A stretch of DNA of 64,000 nucleotides from Limnohabitans sp. Rim11 (GTDB lineage: Bacteria; Pseudomonadota; Gammaproteobacteria; Burkholderiales; Burkholderiaceae_C). Each line of letters starts with the position of its first letter. Position 1 is the first letter of the stretch. Under the pieces are notes generated by a model that was not told the origin of the DNA, made no database searches, and saw nothing but the letters and a program-made list of their open reading frames with translations. The translations under genes were made by a program, and so were the position numbers. Location: the NCBI RefSeq assembly GCF_001269365.1, contig NZ_CXOM01000001.1:744090-808089 (forward strand), read 5' to 3'. Below, one piece after another: positions 1-8,137 of the stretch.

Positions 1-913
1 CCAACGGATAGGTGACGTTCAAAACCAAAATGGAGACACTTGAAACACCAAAGGCATCGGCTAAATCAAATTGCTGCAGTGCCCTGATCAGGGTGTTGTA
101 CAGACCTCCTTGCACAATCAAACCCAAATGCTTGTGCTGGCTGCCTGGAAAATGTTCGTTCAACTTGTTGGCCTGAATGAACTCGCGTGCAGCTGGCAGC
201 CGGTGTGCCACTTTGCGTTTCTCTTGTGCAAAAGTAACCGGCGGATGTGCCAAGCGCATGTAATCAAAGCCAGCGGGCTCAGCAATCAAATTCTTCTTTG
301 AAAGCAAAGGGGCTTGATTGGTTTTGGCCACAAATTCACCGCGCACATGACAAGCGCGAATGCGCAGTTCCATCATGACGGGCATGTTGGAGGCCTCAGA
401 CAATCGGAAACCTTGCTCGACCATGTTGACCATTTGACCCAGCTCGGGCCGGGGGTCAAGCAAGCACATGCCCGATTTCAAGGCATAGGCATGCGTCCGT
501 TCTTGAATGACGCTGGCACCTTCGCCGTAATCTTCGCCCACCACAATCAGCACGCCCCCTGTAACGCCTGGGGATGACAAGTTGGACAAGGCATCGGCCG
601 CCACATTGGTGCCCACAATGGATTTCCAAGTGACGGCCCCGCGAATGGGGTAATGAATAGAGGCGCCCAACATGGCGGCAGCCGAGGCTTCATTGGAGCA
701 GGCTTCTACATGTACGCCCAACTCATCCATGTAGGGCTTGGCCTGCACCATCACATCTAAAAGGTGAGAAACAGGGGCACCTTGGTAGCCACCGACATAG
801 GCCACGCCCGATTGAAGCAAGCCTTTGGTGATGGCCAGAATGCCTTCGCCTCTAAATACTTCACCATGGCCCATGCGAAGGGCCTTGATTTCTTCGTGAA
901 ACGATACTTCCAA
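1..913 (-). CDS. Indolepyruvate ferredoxin oxidoreductase alpha-like protein, 5' part (leaves window at left edge)
   Basis: An open minus-strand frame runs without a stop from a TTG at 911-913 to base 1 (304 codons). The TTG is preceded by GGAG at 919-922, five bases away, so I take it as the start. The protein begins MEVSFHEEIKALRMGHGE and continues with the N-terminal pyrimidine-binding domain of 2-oxoacid:ferredoxin oxidoreductases: the segment GGYQGAPVSHLLDVM, a conserved EACSNEASAAAMLGA (Glu next to the thiamine ring in this family), and GVLIVVGEDYGEG. In IorA-type enzymes this domain oxidatively decarboxylates aryl-pyruvates with thiamine diphosphate and Fe-S clusters. The C-terminal thiamine and ferredoxin domains lie outside the window, so substrate and partner subunit cannot be judged. 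Confidence 0.75.
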   Translation of the reverse strand, partial: MEVSFHEEIKALRMGHGEVFRGEGILAITKGLLQSGVAYVGGYQGAPVSHLLDVMVQAKPYMDELGVHVEACSNEASAAAMLGASIHYPIRGAVTWKSIVGTNVAADALSNLSSPGVTGGVLIVVGEDYGEGASVIQERTHAYALKSGMCLLDPRPELGQMVNMVEQGFRLSEASNMPVMMELRIRACHVRGEFVAKTNQAPLLSKKNLIAEPAGFDYMRLAHPPVTFAQEKRKVAHRLPAAREFIQANKLNEHFPGSQHKHLGLIVQGGLYNTLIRALQQFDLADAFGVSSVSILVLNVTYPL

Positions 914-1175
914 AAGTAACTCCAAGTCTATTGATGCTCAGGCAGCACCTGCATGATGAACTACTATAGCCAAGGAGCCTGTCTACCTGAGGTCACCCTC
1001 GGGAACACCCTGATAAGGTGCTGACGATAAATTCTCTATAGTGAAGGCTTGTTAATAAATTAGGCATATTTTGTGCATACACTGGAGGGTGTGGTTTTAA
1101 GCCTGACCATTCTGGTGCGCAGCTGCTGAAAATTAGCTGTCCTTGAACTTTTCGTTTTAATTTCTGGAGAAACCT

Positions 1176-2066
1176 ATGAAAAAACAATTGCTGGCGGTTG
1201 CCATTGCTGCGTTGACCTGTGTCGCTGCTCAAGCAGACACCATTGCCAAGGTGAAGGGCTCAGGCACCATTACCATGGGTGTGCGCGATTCATCAGGTGC
1301 TTTGTCCTACACCTTGGGTGATGGCAAGTACGCTGGCTTCCACTATGAAGTCTGTCAACGCATCATTGCCAACGTCGAAAAAGCTGCTGGCAAAAAAGTC
1401 GAAGTGAAGTACCAGGCGGTCACCTCACAAAACCGCATTCCTTTGGTGCAAAACGGCACTGTCGACATCGAGTGTGGCTCCACCACCAATAACGCTGCTC
1501 GCCAAAAAGACGTTGCGTTTGTCTTGACCACTTTTGTGGAAGAAGTTCGCATTGCTGTGAAGGCCAACTCTGGCATCACTTCCATCGCGCAATTGAAAGA
1601 CCGCAACGTGGCGACCACCACAGGCACCACTTCCGTGCAATTGCTGCGCAAGCACGAGCGCGCCAATGGCATTGACTTCAAAGAAGTCTTTGGCAAAGAC
1701 CACGCCGACAGCTTCTTGCTGTTGGAATCAGGTCGTGCTGACGCTTTTGTCATGGACGGTCAAATCTTGGCTGGCAACATTGCCACTGCCAAAGCCCCTG
1801 CCGACTTCAAAATCGTGGGTGAAGTGCTCAACGTCGAGCCCATTGCCATCATGATTCGCAAAGACGATCCCGCCTTCAAGAAATTGGCTGACGACACCGT
1901 GCGTGATTTGGTCAAGAGCGGCGACATGGCCAAAATGTATGACAAGTGGTTCATGCAACCCATTCCACCAAAGAACACCCGCGTGGGCTTGGCTGCCAGC
2001 GATGCCACCAAAACCGCTTGGGCCAACCTGAACGACAAGCCTGCTGAAGACTACGCCAAGAAGTAA
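1176..2066 (+). CDS. gltI: Glutamate/aspartate ABC transporter substrate-binding protein
   Basis: This 296-residue periplasmic receptor should bind glutamate/aspartate and deliver it to the GltJK permease. A Sec signal peptide is clear (MKKQLLAVAIAALTCVAAQA, cleavage near residue 20). The body is a type 2 periplasmic-binding fold (SBP_bac_3): GTITMGVRDSSGALSY at the start of lobe 1, then VDIECGSTTNNAARQKDVAF and ATTTGTTSVQLLRKHE, all characteristic of the GltI/DEBP group. RBS CTGGAGA precedes the ATG. It heads a complete gltIJKL set and is separated from gltJ by a strong intercistronic terminator, the usual way to make receptor in excess. Substrate is inferred from family resemblance; glutamine or another acidic amino acid is the alternative. 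Confidence 0.9.
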   Translation: MKKQLLAVAIAALTCVAAQADTIAKVKGSGTITMGVRDSSGALSYTLGDGKYAGFHYEVCQRIIANVEKAAGKKVEVKYQAVTSQNRIPLVQNGTVDIECGSTTNNAARQKDVAFVLTTFVEEVRIAVKANSGITSIAQLKDRNVATTTGTTSVQLLRKHERANGIDFKEVFGKDHADSFLLLESGRADAFVMDGQILAGNIATAKAPADFKIVGEVLNVEPIAIMIRKDDPAFKKLADDTVRDLVKSGDMAKMYDKWFMQPIPPKNTRVGLAASDATKTAWANLNDKPAEDYAKK

Positions 2067-2084
2067 GCCTTCCAGACTTTGAGC

Positions 2085-2116
2085 AAACCCCGCCGGGGAT
2101 AACTTGGGCGGGGTTT
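2085..2116 (+). terminator. Intercistronic hairpin/terminator between gltI and gltJ
   Basis: Arms AAACCCCGCC (2085-2094) and GGCGGGGTTT (2107-2116) pair perfectly over 10 bp around a 12-base loop, followed by TCTTTTT. It looks like a Rho-independent terminator that is partly read through, giving more receptor than permease. Confidence 0.85.
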
Positions 2117-2197
2117 TCTTTTTGGGAAATCGATTTGGGCTTGTGTTTGGCTTGAGTTGGGCTTCAGTTGCGTATTGTGCAGAGATAGGAAATCACA

Positions 2198-2917
2198 ATG
2201 ACATGGGATTGGCAGTTTTTTTTGGCCGATGACGGCAGTGGCCGGACCTATCTGGAATGGATGTTTGAAGCCTGGCGCTGGACCTTGGCCGTGGCGGGTT
2301 GCTCCTGGGTGGTGGCCATGAGTGTCGGCGCCGTGGTGGGCACTTTGCGCACCTTGCCCGGGCGTCCCGTGGTGTCGGCGCTGGCCTATGCCTGGGTGGA
2401 GTTGTTTCGCAACATACCGCTGCTGGTCCAAATTTTCTTGTGGTACTTTGTGGTGCCCAAAATCTTCCCTGCTTTTCAACAAGTGCCTGGATTCTTGTTG
2501 GTCGTTTTTGCTTTGGGCTTTTTTACTTCGGCGCGCATTGCCGAGCAGGTCCGTGCAGGTATTCAGTCGTTGCCCAAGGGACAAAGTTATGCGGCCATGG
2601 CCATGGGCTTTACCACCGCGCAGTCGTACCGCTATGTGATTTTGCCAATGGCCTTTCGCATCATCTTGCCGCCGCTTACCAGCGAGTCTATGAACCTGCT
2701 GAAAAACTCTTCAGTGGCCTTTGCGGTGTCCATTGCAGAACTCACCATGTATGCCATGCAGGTGCAAGAAGAAACCTCGCGTGGCATTGAGGTGTACTTG
2801 GCCGTTACGGGCTTGTATGCCTTGTCTGCCTTCACGGTCAACCGCGTCTTTGCGCTAATCGAAAAGAAAATGCGCGTACCTGGTTTCATTGTTTCTGGCG
2901 GAAGCGGAGGTCACTGA
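2198..2917 (+). CDS. gltJ: Glutamate/aspartate ABC transporter permease GltJ
   Basis: Inner-membrane subunit of 239 residues of the HisMQ/GltJK type. It has several hydrophobic segments and the EAA loop that docks on the ATPase (residues about 115-150, EQVRAGIQSLPKGQSYAAMA with the conserved Gly and Gln-Ser-Y). ELFRNIPLLVQIFLWYF near residues 68-84 is the typical polar amino-acid permease segment. The stop (2915-2917) lies just before the gltK start at 2919, and the gltK RBS lies inside gltJ, so translation is probably coupled. Together with GltK it forms the heterodimeric channel. Confidence 0.9.
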   Translation: MTWDWQFFLADDGSGRTYLEWMFEAWRWTLAVAGCSWVVAMSVGAVVGTLRTLPGRPVVSALAYAWVELFRNIPLLVQIFLWYFVVPKIFPAFQQVPGFLLVVFALGFFTSARIAEQVRAGIQSLPKGQSYAAMAMGFTTAQSYRYVILPMAFRIILPPLTSESMNLLKNSSVAFAVSIAELTMYAMQVQEETSRGIEVYLAVTGLYALSAFTVNRVFALIEKKMRVPGFIVSGGSGGH

Positions 2918-2918
2918 C

Positions 2919-3587
2919 ATGTTTGGACTCGACCTTTCCTTTTTCGATCTGGACATGCTGCGCAAGTTTGTCTGGAACGGCCTTATTTTCAGTGTGCAGC
3001 TGACCATCACTGCCACCATTGGCGGCGTTATTTTTGGCACGGTGCTGGCGCTCATGCGCCTTTCAGGCTCCAAATTTTTGGCAGCTCCGGCTACGTTCTA
3101 TGTCAACGGCATGCGCTCTGTGCCGCTGGTCATGGTCATTCTTTGGTTCTACCTGCTCATGCCGTTTTTGATCGGTCGCCCCATTGGGGCCGAGTGGTCG
3201 GCCATCATCACCTTCGTGGCCTTTGAGGCTGCGTATTTCAGCGAAATCATGCGCGCAGGCATTCAGTCTATTCCACGTGCGCAGGTGTTTGCTGGGCAGG
3301 CCTTGGGCATGACCTATGGGCAGAACATGCGCCTGATTATTTTGCCGCAGGCTTTTCGCAACATGCTGCCGGTGCTGCTGACGCAAACCATCATTTTGTT
3401 TCAAGACACCTCGCTGGTGTATGCCATTGGCGCCTACGACTTGCTCAAGGGCTTTACCAACGCAGGCAAGATTTATGGCCGACCCGAAGAGGCTTACATC
3501 ATGGCCGCAGCGGTCTATTTTGTAATCTGTTTTGCACTGTCCTGGAGCGTCAAACGCCTGCAGGCCAGGATTGCCATCGTGCGCTAA
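2919..3587 (+). CDS. gltK: Glutamate/aspartate ABC transporter permease GltK
   Basis: Second membrane subunit, 222 residues from the ATG at 2919. An earlier in-frame ATG at 2889 is open, but the RBS CGGAGG at about 2905-2910 sits ideally before 2919 and the resulting MFGLDLSFFDLDMLRKF is the normal N-terminus for the family. The EAA loop is SEIMRAGIQSIPRAQVFAGQ, followed by ALGMTYGQNMRLIILPQAFR. RSVPLVMVILWFYLLMPF is the family membrane segment. It follows gltJ with one base between stop and start and precedes gltL by 27 bases. Confidence 0.9.
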   Translation: MFGLDLSFFDLDMLRKFVWNGLIFSVQLTITATIGGVIFGTVLALMRLSGSKFLAAPATFYVNGMRSVPLVMVILWFYLLMPFLIGRPIGAEWSAIITFVAFEAAYFSEIMRAGIQSIPRAQVFAGQALGMTYGQNMRLIILPQAFRNMLPVLLTQTIILFQDTSLVYAIGAYDLLKGFTNAGKIYGRPEEAYIMAAAVYFVICFALSWSVKRLQARIAIVR

Positions 3588-3614
3588 AGCACGTGCTGAA
3601 ATTGAGGAATAAAA

Positions 3615-4352
3615 ATGATTGAAATTAAAAATGTCTCGAAATGGTATGGCCCTGTGCAGGTGCTTAACGACTGTTCTGTCAGCATCAACAAAGGCGATGT
3701 GGTGGTGGTTTGCGGTCCCTCGGGTTCGGGCAAGTCCACCCTCATTAAAACGGTCAATGGCCTAGAGCCGGTTCAGCAGGGCAGCATTCATGTCGATGGC
3801 GTGTCACTCATGGATGCCGGCACCAATTTGCCCCAACTGCGTTCGCGCGTGGGCATGGTGTTTCAAAGCTTTGAGCTTTTCCCGCACCTGTCGGTCACTG
3901 AAAACCTAACGATTGCACAGGTTAAGGTGCTGGGTCGTTCAGAAGACGAAGCGCGAGAGCGCGGCCTCAAAATGCTCGATCGTGTGGGCCTGTTGGCGCA
4001 CAAGGACAAGTTTCCAGGCCAACTGTCGGGAGGTCAGCAGCAGCGCGTGGCCATTGCCCGTGCCTTGTCGATGGACCCCATTGTGATGTTGTTTGACGAG
4101 CCCACCTCAGCGCTCGACCCCGAGATGGTGGGTGAGGTGTTAGATGTCATGGTGCAACTGGCCCACGAAGGCATGACCATGATGGTGGTGACGCACGAGA
4201 TGGGCTTTGCTCGCAAGGTGGCCAACCGCGTGATCTTTATCGATGTGGGTGGCCGCATTTTGGAAGACTGCTCCAAGGATGAATTCTTCAATCATCCAGA
4301 AAATCGACAGCCTCGGACCAAAGATTTCTTGAACAAGATTCTGCAGCACTGA
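3615..4352 (+). CDS. gltL: Glutamate/aspartate ABC transporter ATP-binding protein
   Basis: Cytoplasmic ATPase of 245 residues that powers the GltIJK importer. Walker [10 protein letters not shown] is at residues 34-42, the Q-loop in [12 protein letters not shown], the ABC signature [15 protein letters not shown] from residue 137, Walker B and D-loop [14 protein letters not shown] around 157-170, and the H-switch in VVTHEMGFA. Length and motifs match the polar amino-acid (GltL/GlnQ) group exactly. RBS GAGGAA precedes the ATG. A hairpin straddles the stop codon and should end the operon transcript. Confidence 0.93.
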   Translation: MIEIKNVSKWYGPVQVLNDCSVSINKGDVVVVCGPSGSGKSTLIKTVNGLEPVQQGSIHVDGVSLMDAGTNLPQLRSRVGMVFQSFELFPHLSVTENLTIAQVKVLGRSEDEARERGLKMLDRVGLLAHKDKFPGQLSGGQQQRVAIARALSMDPIVMLFDEPTSALDPEMVGEVLDVMVQLAHEGMTMMVVTHEMGFARKVANRVIFIDVGGRILEDCSKDEFFNHPENRQPRTKDFLNKILQH

Positions 4353-4377
4353 CGTTCAATAATGAACATCAGTGCTG
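4344..4377 (+). terminator. Hairpin at the end of gltIJKL
   Basis: CAGCACTGA (4344-4352) pairs with TCAGTGCTG (4369-4377), and inside it GTTCA pairs with TGAAC around an ATAA loop, with one C/A mismatch. The stem includes the gltL stop codon. There is no strong U tract, so it may protect the 3' end as much as terminate. Confidence 0.6.
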
Positions 4378-4587
4378 ATTACAGCCAAAGGGTCGTGATC
4401 AATCACCATGACCTGCCATTGACTTCCAGCCCCGAAGCAGGCGTTGAAAGGCGCATGTTAGATCAGAAGCCCTCAAATGAGTCTGCACAAACCTTTCAGC
4501 AAAGAGGGTTGTACTATTTTTGTTAAAACAGGACATCTACTCATTTAGATTTCAGCTAAATTTCAAACGTCCATCAAAGGGAAAACA

Positions 4588-4977
4588 ATGTTCAGTCACG
4601 TCATGGTCGGTGCCAATGATCTTGAGGCATCCAAAAAATTTTATGATGCAGTTTTGGGCACGCTCGGCATTGCGCCAGGTGTCATCAATAACAACTCGCG
4701 TTATTTCTACAGAACACCCAAGGGTTCTTTTTCAATTACCAAGCCTCTAGATGGCCAGCCTGCAACGCCTGCCAATGGTGGCACGATTGGATTTTCGGCA
4801 GAGACCTTAGAGCAAGTGCATGCATTTCATGCCGCAGGGGTTGCCAATGGCGGCACGCACTGCGAAGAACCACCAGGACCCAGAGAAGGACCATTTGGAA
4901 CGTTAAATCTTGCCTATCTGCGAGATCCAATTGGCAACAAGATTTGCGTTTTGCATCGACCTGCCAAGCCAGCCTAA
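4588..4977 (+). CDS. VOC (glyoxalase/bleomycin resistance/dioxygenase) superfamily protein
   Basis: Small 129-residue single-domain protein with the vicinal-oxygen-chelate fold: FSHVMVGANDLEASKKFYDAVL at the N-terminus, a central SITKPLDG strand, and the C-terminal LAYLRDPIGNKICVLH, where VOC proteins carry a metal-ligand position. Candidate ligands are His4 and the acidic/His residues of the last strands. RBS AAAGGG precedes the ATG. It stands alone between gltL and a convergent Bug gene, so context gives no substrate; glutathione-dependent lyases, dioxygenases and binding proteins share this fold. Confidence 0.8.
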   Translation: MFSHVMVGANDLEASKKFYDAVLGTLGIAPGVINNNSRYFYRTPKGSFSITKPLDGQPATPANGGTIGFSAETLEQVHAFHAAGVANGGTHCEEPPGPREGPFGTLNLAYLRDPIGNKICVLHRPAKPA

Positions 4978-4998
4978 TAAGCGCTTAGCAACTTACTA

Positions 4999-5030
4999 CC
5001 CGATGAGAAATCTTCAAATTTCTCATCGGG
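4999..5030. terminator. Perfect hairpin between convergent genes
   Basis: CCCGATGAGAAAT (4999-5011) and ATTTCTCATCGGG (5018-5030) form a perfect 13-bp stem with a 6-base loop, between the VOC gene (+) and the Bug gene (-). The symmetry suggests a bidirectional terminator, although neither side has a long U run. Confidence 0.65.
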
Positions 5031-5059
5031 TGTCAGTTAAGACTTGTTGTAGATGCCAA

Positions 5060-6037
5060 TCAAGAGTCGGCCTGCACCTTGGCATCCTTGATCACTTTGG
5101 CCCACTTCTGAGTTTCGCTGCGAATAAATTCTGCAAAGCGCTCGGGTGAACCGCCGCCATCTTCTGCGCCGTATTGATCAAACTTCTCAATCACATCGGG
5201 CATGGCCATGACACGGTTCATGTCTTCGTTGATGCGTTTAACAAAGGCGGGGTTCATGCGGGCCGGGCCTACCAAGCCGTACCATGTGGTGGCATCAAAT
5301 CCACTGAAGCCTTGTTCTTCCATGGTGGGTACGTTGGGGTGACCTTTGGCGCGCTTGGTGCGTGTTTGCGCCAACGCAATGGCCTTGCCGCTTTTGACAT
5401 GTGGTGTGGCAGAAGTCATGGTTTCAAAGCAATACTGAACTTGGCCACCAATTAAATCTGTGAGCGCTGGGCCAGAGCCTTTGTAGGGCACATGCAGGGC
5501 ATCAATGCCTGCACGCAGCTTGAACATTTCAAGCGCCAAGTGTTGCGCCGAGCCACCGCCTGCAGACGCAAAACTGATCTTGCCAGGATTTTGTTTGCAA
5601 AGATTGACCAAGTCTTTCACCGTCTTGGCAGGTTGGCTTTCGTTGCAAATTAGCAAATTGGGCGTGACGCCCACCAAGCCAATGGGTGTGAAGTCACGCT
5701 CCACGTTGTAGCCCAACTTGGGCTGCAAACTGGTGGCCAAAGCATGGCTGTTGATGTGGGCCATCAGAAGTGTGTTGCCATCGCTGGGCTGCTTGGCCAC
5801 AAAGTCTGCAGCTATCACGCCCGCAGCGCCGGCCTTGTTGTCAATGATGATGCTGACGCCCCACATGGCTTGAAGTTTTTGTGCCAGAACCCTGGCCAAC
5901 GCATCGGTGCCACCCCCTGGCGGAAAGCCCACCACAATTCGAATCGGACCGCTGGGCAAGCTTTGCGCTTTGATCATGGGCGCGCTAAGTGTGGCTGCAG
6001 AGGCTACGGTAGCTTGCAAGAGGGTTCTGCGTTTCAT
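5060..6037 (-). CDS. Bug-family (TTT) solute-binding protein
   Basis: Periplasmic receptor of 325 residues of the Bordetella uptake gene (TctC-like) family, which bind carboxylates. The N-terminus MKRRTLLQATVASAATLSAPMIKA is a signal peptide with an Arg pair. The mature part starts with PIRIVVGFPPGGGTDALARV, the family hallmark of ligand loop 1; GKISFASAGGGSAQHLALE and ALHVPYKGSGPALTDLIGG form the second ligand region. RBS AGGAGA precedes the ATG. It is 40 bases downstream of the aminotransferase gene on the same strand and is probably co-transcribed, so a glyoxylate-related or amino/hydroxy acid is plausible. No TctA/TctB permease is present. Confidence 0.9.
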   Translation of the reverse strand: MKRRTLLQATVASAATLSAPMIKAQSLPSGPIRIVVGFPPGGGTDALARVLAQKLQAMWGVSIIIDNKAGAAGVIAADFVAKQPSDGNTLLMAHINSHALATSLQPKLGYNVERDFTPIGLVGVTPNLLICNESQPAKTVKDLVNLCKQNPGKISFASAGGGSAQHLALEMFKLRAGIDALHVPYKGSGPALTDLIGGQVQYCFETMTSATPHVKSGKAIALAQTRTKRAKGHPNVPTMEEQGFSGFDATTWYGLVGPARMNPAFVKRINEDMNRVMAMPDVIEKFDQYGAEDGGGSPERFAEFIRSETQKWAKVIKDAKVQADS

Positions 6038-6077
6038 GGTGTCTCCTGTTGTTGTGATGAAGATGGCTTGTATTGAA

Positions 6078-7292
6078 TCAGGGCCTGATCAATGCGGGAA
6101 TAGGGTTGGCTGAAAAATAGTCCATGGCAGCTTGCACGCCCGAACCACTTAATTTGACGCCACTGAGTTTCAATCCCATTTCGCAAGCAGACAAGGCTGC
6201 AATCAAGGTGAGGTCGTTGCAGTCGCCCAAGTGGCCAATGCGGAACATGCGGCCTTTTACTTTTCCCAAGCCAGTGCCCAGTGAACAATCGAAGCGCTCG
6301 TAGATGACTTTGCGCACAGCATCGGCATCAATGCCCTCAGGTGTCATCACGCCAGTTAGGATGGGTGAATACAGTTCGGGGTCGGCGCATTGCACTTCGA
6401 GTCCCCAAGCCTTGACCGCTGCCACAGCGCCTTTGGACCAGCGCTTGTGACGCGCAAAGACAACGTCCAAACCTTGACCCAGAATCATGTCGCAGGCTTC
6501 GCTCAAGCCGTACATGAGGTTGGTGTTGGGCGTGTAGGGAAAGTAACCTGTTTTGTTCATTTCCAGCATTTCGTCCCATGCCCAGAATGATTTTGGCAAG
6601 GTCGAATTTTTGCTGAATTCAATGGCCTTGGGAGAGATGGCATTGAAGCTGATGCCAGGCGGCAGCATCAAGCCTTTTTGGGAGCCACTGACCGTCACGT
6701 CCACGCCCCATTCGTCGTGACGGTAGTCGGCAGAGGCCAAACCAGAGATGGTGTCCACCATCAGCAAAGCAGGGTGCTTGGCATTGTCGATGGCACGGCG
6801 AACAGCGGCAATGTCGCTTGTCACACCCGTTGATGTTTCGTTGTGCACAACGCAAACCGCTTTGATACTGTGACCAGAATCTTGCTTGAGACGCGCCTCA
6901 ATCATCTCGGCTTTAACGCCTTGACGCCAACCTTCAGCACCTGGCAAGCCGATGAATTCGGCCTTGAGCCCCATGCGCACTGCAAGCTTGTTCCACAAAG
7001 ATGCAAAGTGGCCTGTTTCAAACATCAAGACGTGATCGCCTGCGGAGAGTGTGTTGACCAGAGCCGCCTCCCAAGCGCCCGTGCCCGAAGCTGGGTAAAT
7101 GATGACGGGGTGTTGGGTTTGAAAGATCTTCTGCATGTCTTTCAAGACCTTGGATCCAAGGACGCCAAATTCGGGGCCGCGGTGGTCAATGGTGGGCAGG
7201 CTCATGGCGCGCAAGATTCTGTCTGGCACGGGTGAAGGACCAGGAATTTGCAAGAAGTGACGGCCTACGGGGTGAAAATCAAGCGAAATCAT
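6078..7292 (-). CDS. Class V aminotransferase, serine/alanine-glyoxylate type
   Basis: Cytosolic PLP enzyme of 404 residues. The start is taken at the ATG of MISLDFHPVGRHF (7292), where AAAGGAG lies upstream; a longer frame to 7352 lacks an RBS. Motifs: FLQIPGPSPVPDRIL at the N-terminus, YPASGTGAWEAAL (phosphate/PLP contact, about 66-78), HNETSTGV (150-157), MVDTISGLAS with the PLP-binding Asp180, and SGSQKGLMLPPG with Schiff-base Lys206. These are the marks of serine-glyoxylate/alanine-glyoxylate aminotransferases. Divergent GntR gene and twin operators upstream, Bug receptor downstream. Amino donor cannot be decided from sequence. Confidence 0.85.
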   Translation of the reverse strand: MISLDFHPVGRHFLQIPGPSPVPDRILRAMSLPTIDHRGPEFGVLGSKVLKDMQKIFQTQHPVIIYPASGTGAWEAALVNTLSAGDHVLMFETGHFASLWNKLAVRMGLKAEFIGLPGAEGWRQGVKAEMIEARLKQDSGHSIKAVCVVHNETSTGVTSDIAAVRRAIDNAKHPALLMVDTISGLASADYRHDEWGVDVTVSGSQKGLMLPPGISFNAISPKAIEFSKNSTLPKSFWAWDEMLEMNKTGYFPYTPNTNLMYGLSEACDMILGQGLDVVFARHKRWSKGAVAAVKAWGLEVQCADPELYSPILTGVMTPEGIDADAVRKVIYERFDCSLGTGLGKVKGRMFRIGHLGDCNDLTLIAALSACEMGLKLSGVKLSGSGVQAAMDYFSANPIPALIRP

Positions 7293-7322
7293 GAAAAAGA
7301 TACTCCTTTGTATATCAGTATT

Positions 7323-7336
7323 TTTTGCATACAAAA
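7323..7336. promoter_or_regulatory. GntR-type operator, copy 1
   Basis: TTTTGCATACAAAA: arms TTTTG and CAAAA are perfect inverted repeats around CATA. It lies 31 bases upstream of the aminotransferase start (minus strand). The identical 14-mer recurs at 7388-7401. Short AT-rich palindromes of this sort are typical sites for FCD-type GntR proteins, and the adjacent gene encodes one. Confidence 0.65.
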
Positions 7337-7387
7337 ACAATTTGTCAACCAAGTTTCGTTCATATTTACCCTATTGACCCTCAAATA

Positions 7388-7401
7388 TTTTGCATACAAA
7401 A
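7388..7401. promoter_or_regulatory. GntR-type operator, copy 2
   Basis: Second exact copy of TTTTGCATACAAAA, ending 8 bases before the GntR start codon at 7409, where binding would block its own ribosome/promoter region. The two copies are 65 bp apart (centre to centre), about six helical turns, compatible with joint occupancy. Confidence 0.65.
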
Positions 7402-7408
7402 TACAAAT

Positions 7409-8107
7409 ATGAGTGCAGAGATCTTATCTATCCCGCGTGCAGCCTTGCACGGCCAAGTGACCCACCGCCTGCGGCAAATGTTGGTGGAAAACCAAATCCA
7501 ACCCGGCGCCAAGCTCAATGAACGCGCCTTGTGTGAGGGCCTCAACGTTTCGCGAACGCCACTAAGAGAAGCCATCAAAACCCTGGCGGCAGAAGGCTTG
7601 GTTGAGTTGCTGCCCAATCGGGGGGCCGTTGCGGCCAGCCTCAGCGTCGACGACGTGGTGCACACATTCGAAGTGATGGCATGTCTTGAGGCGCAGTCTG
7701 GCTGGCTGGCCGCAGAGCGCGTCACAGATCAAGAGCTGGCCGAAATCAAGGCCTTGCACTTTGAAATGATGGCAGCCTTTACCCGGCGCGACTTGTCCAA
7801 TTACTACCGCCTCAATGCAGCCATTCATCGCGCCATCAATGCAGCGGCCAAAAATCCAATTTTGACGGCCACCTACGAACAAGTGAATGCGCGCTTGCAA
7901 GCCTTGCGCTTCAAGTCCAATCAGGACGAAGAAAAATGGAAGTGCGCCGTCAAGGAGCATGAACAAATGATTGATGCGCTCGACAGAAAAGATGCACAAG
8001 CTCTGCAGGACGTTTTGTTGAAACACCTTAACAACAAACGAGACGTCGTCGTGATGCAACTGCAAGCTGCAATCAACCAAGCCTCTGATCAGAACCAAAA
8101 AGCTTGA
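7409..8107 (+). CDS. GntR family transcriptional regulator (FCD subfamily)
   Basis: 232-residue regulator starting at MSAEILSIPRAALHG; the open frame extends upstream to 7325, but that stretch contains both operators. Winged helix at residues about 10-75: LRQMLVENQIQPGAKLNERALCE and the recognition helix VSRTPLREAIKTLAAEGL, a textbook GntR motif. The C-terminal helical FCD ligand domain has the metal-binding type residues seen in SNYYRLNAAIHRAI and the KEHEQMIDAL helix. Divergent from the aminotransferase-Bug operon and followed 30 bases later by a YdiJ-like dehydrogenase. The effector is probably a small hydroxy- or keto-acid. Confidence 0.88.
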   Translation: MSAEILSIPRAALHGQVTHRLRQMLVENQIQPGAKLNERALCEGLNVSRTPLREAIKTLAAEGLVELLPNRGAVAASLSVDDVVHTFEVMACLEAQSGWLAAERVTDQELAEIKALHFEMMAAFTRRDLSNYYRLNAAIHRAINAAAKNPILTATYEQVNARLQALRFKSNQDEEKWKCAVKEHEQMIDALDRKDAQALQDVLLKHLNNKRDVVVMQLQAAINQASDQNQKA

Positions 8108-8137
8108 ACCACAAGCTGCCATTGAAAGCTGTTTGAA

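Noticed and set aside
71..577. Two plus-strand frames (76 and 87 codons) at the left edge
   Set aside because: They lie opposite a continuous minus-strand frame with clear 2-oxoacid ferredoxin oxidoreductase motifs.
1040..1080. Sigma-70 promoter for gltI (TTGTTA ... AT-rich region)
   Set aside because: No -10 box at acceptable spacing could be matched; left unassigned.
2051..2584. A 177-codon minus-strand frame spanning the gltI terminator and gltJ
   Set aside because: Crosses a strong terminator hairpin and lies opposite the EAA-type permease; no recognisable protein.
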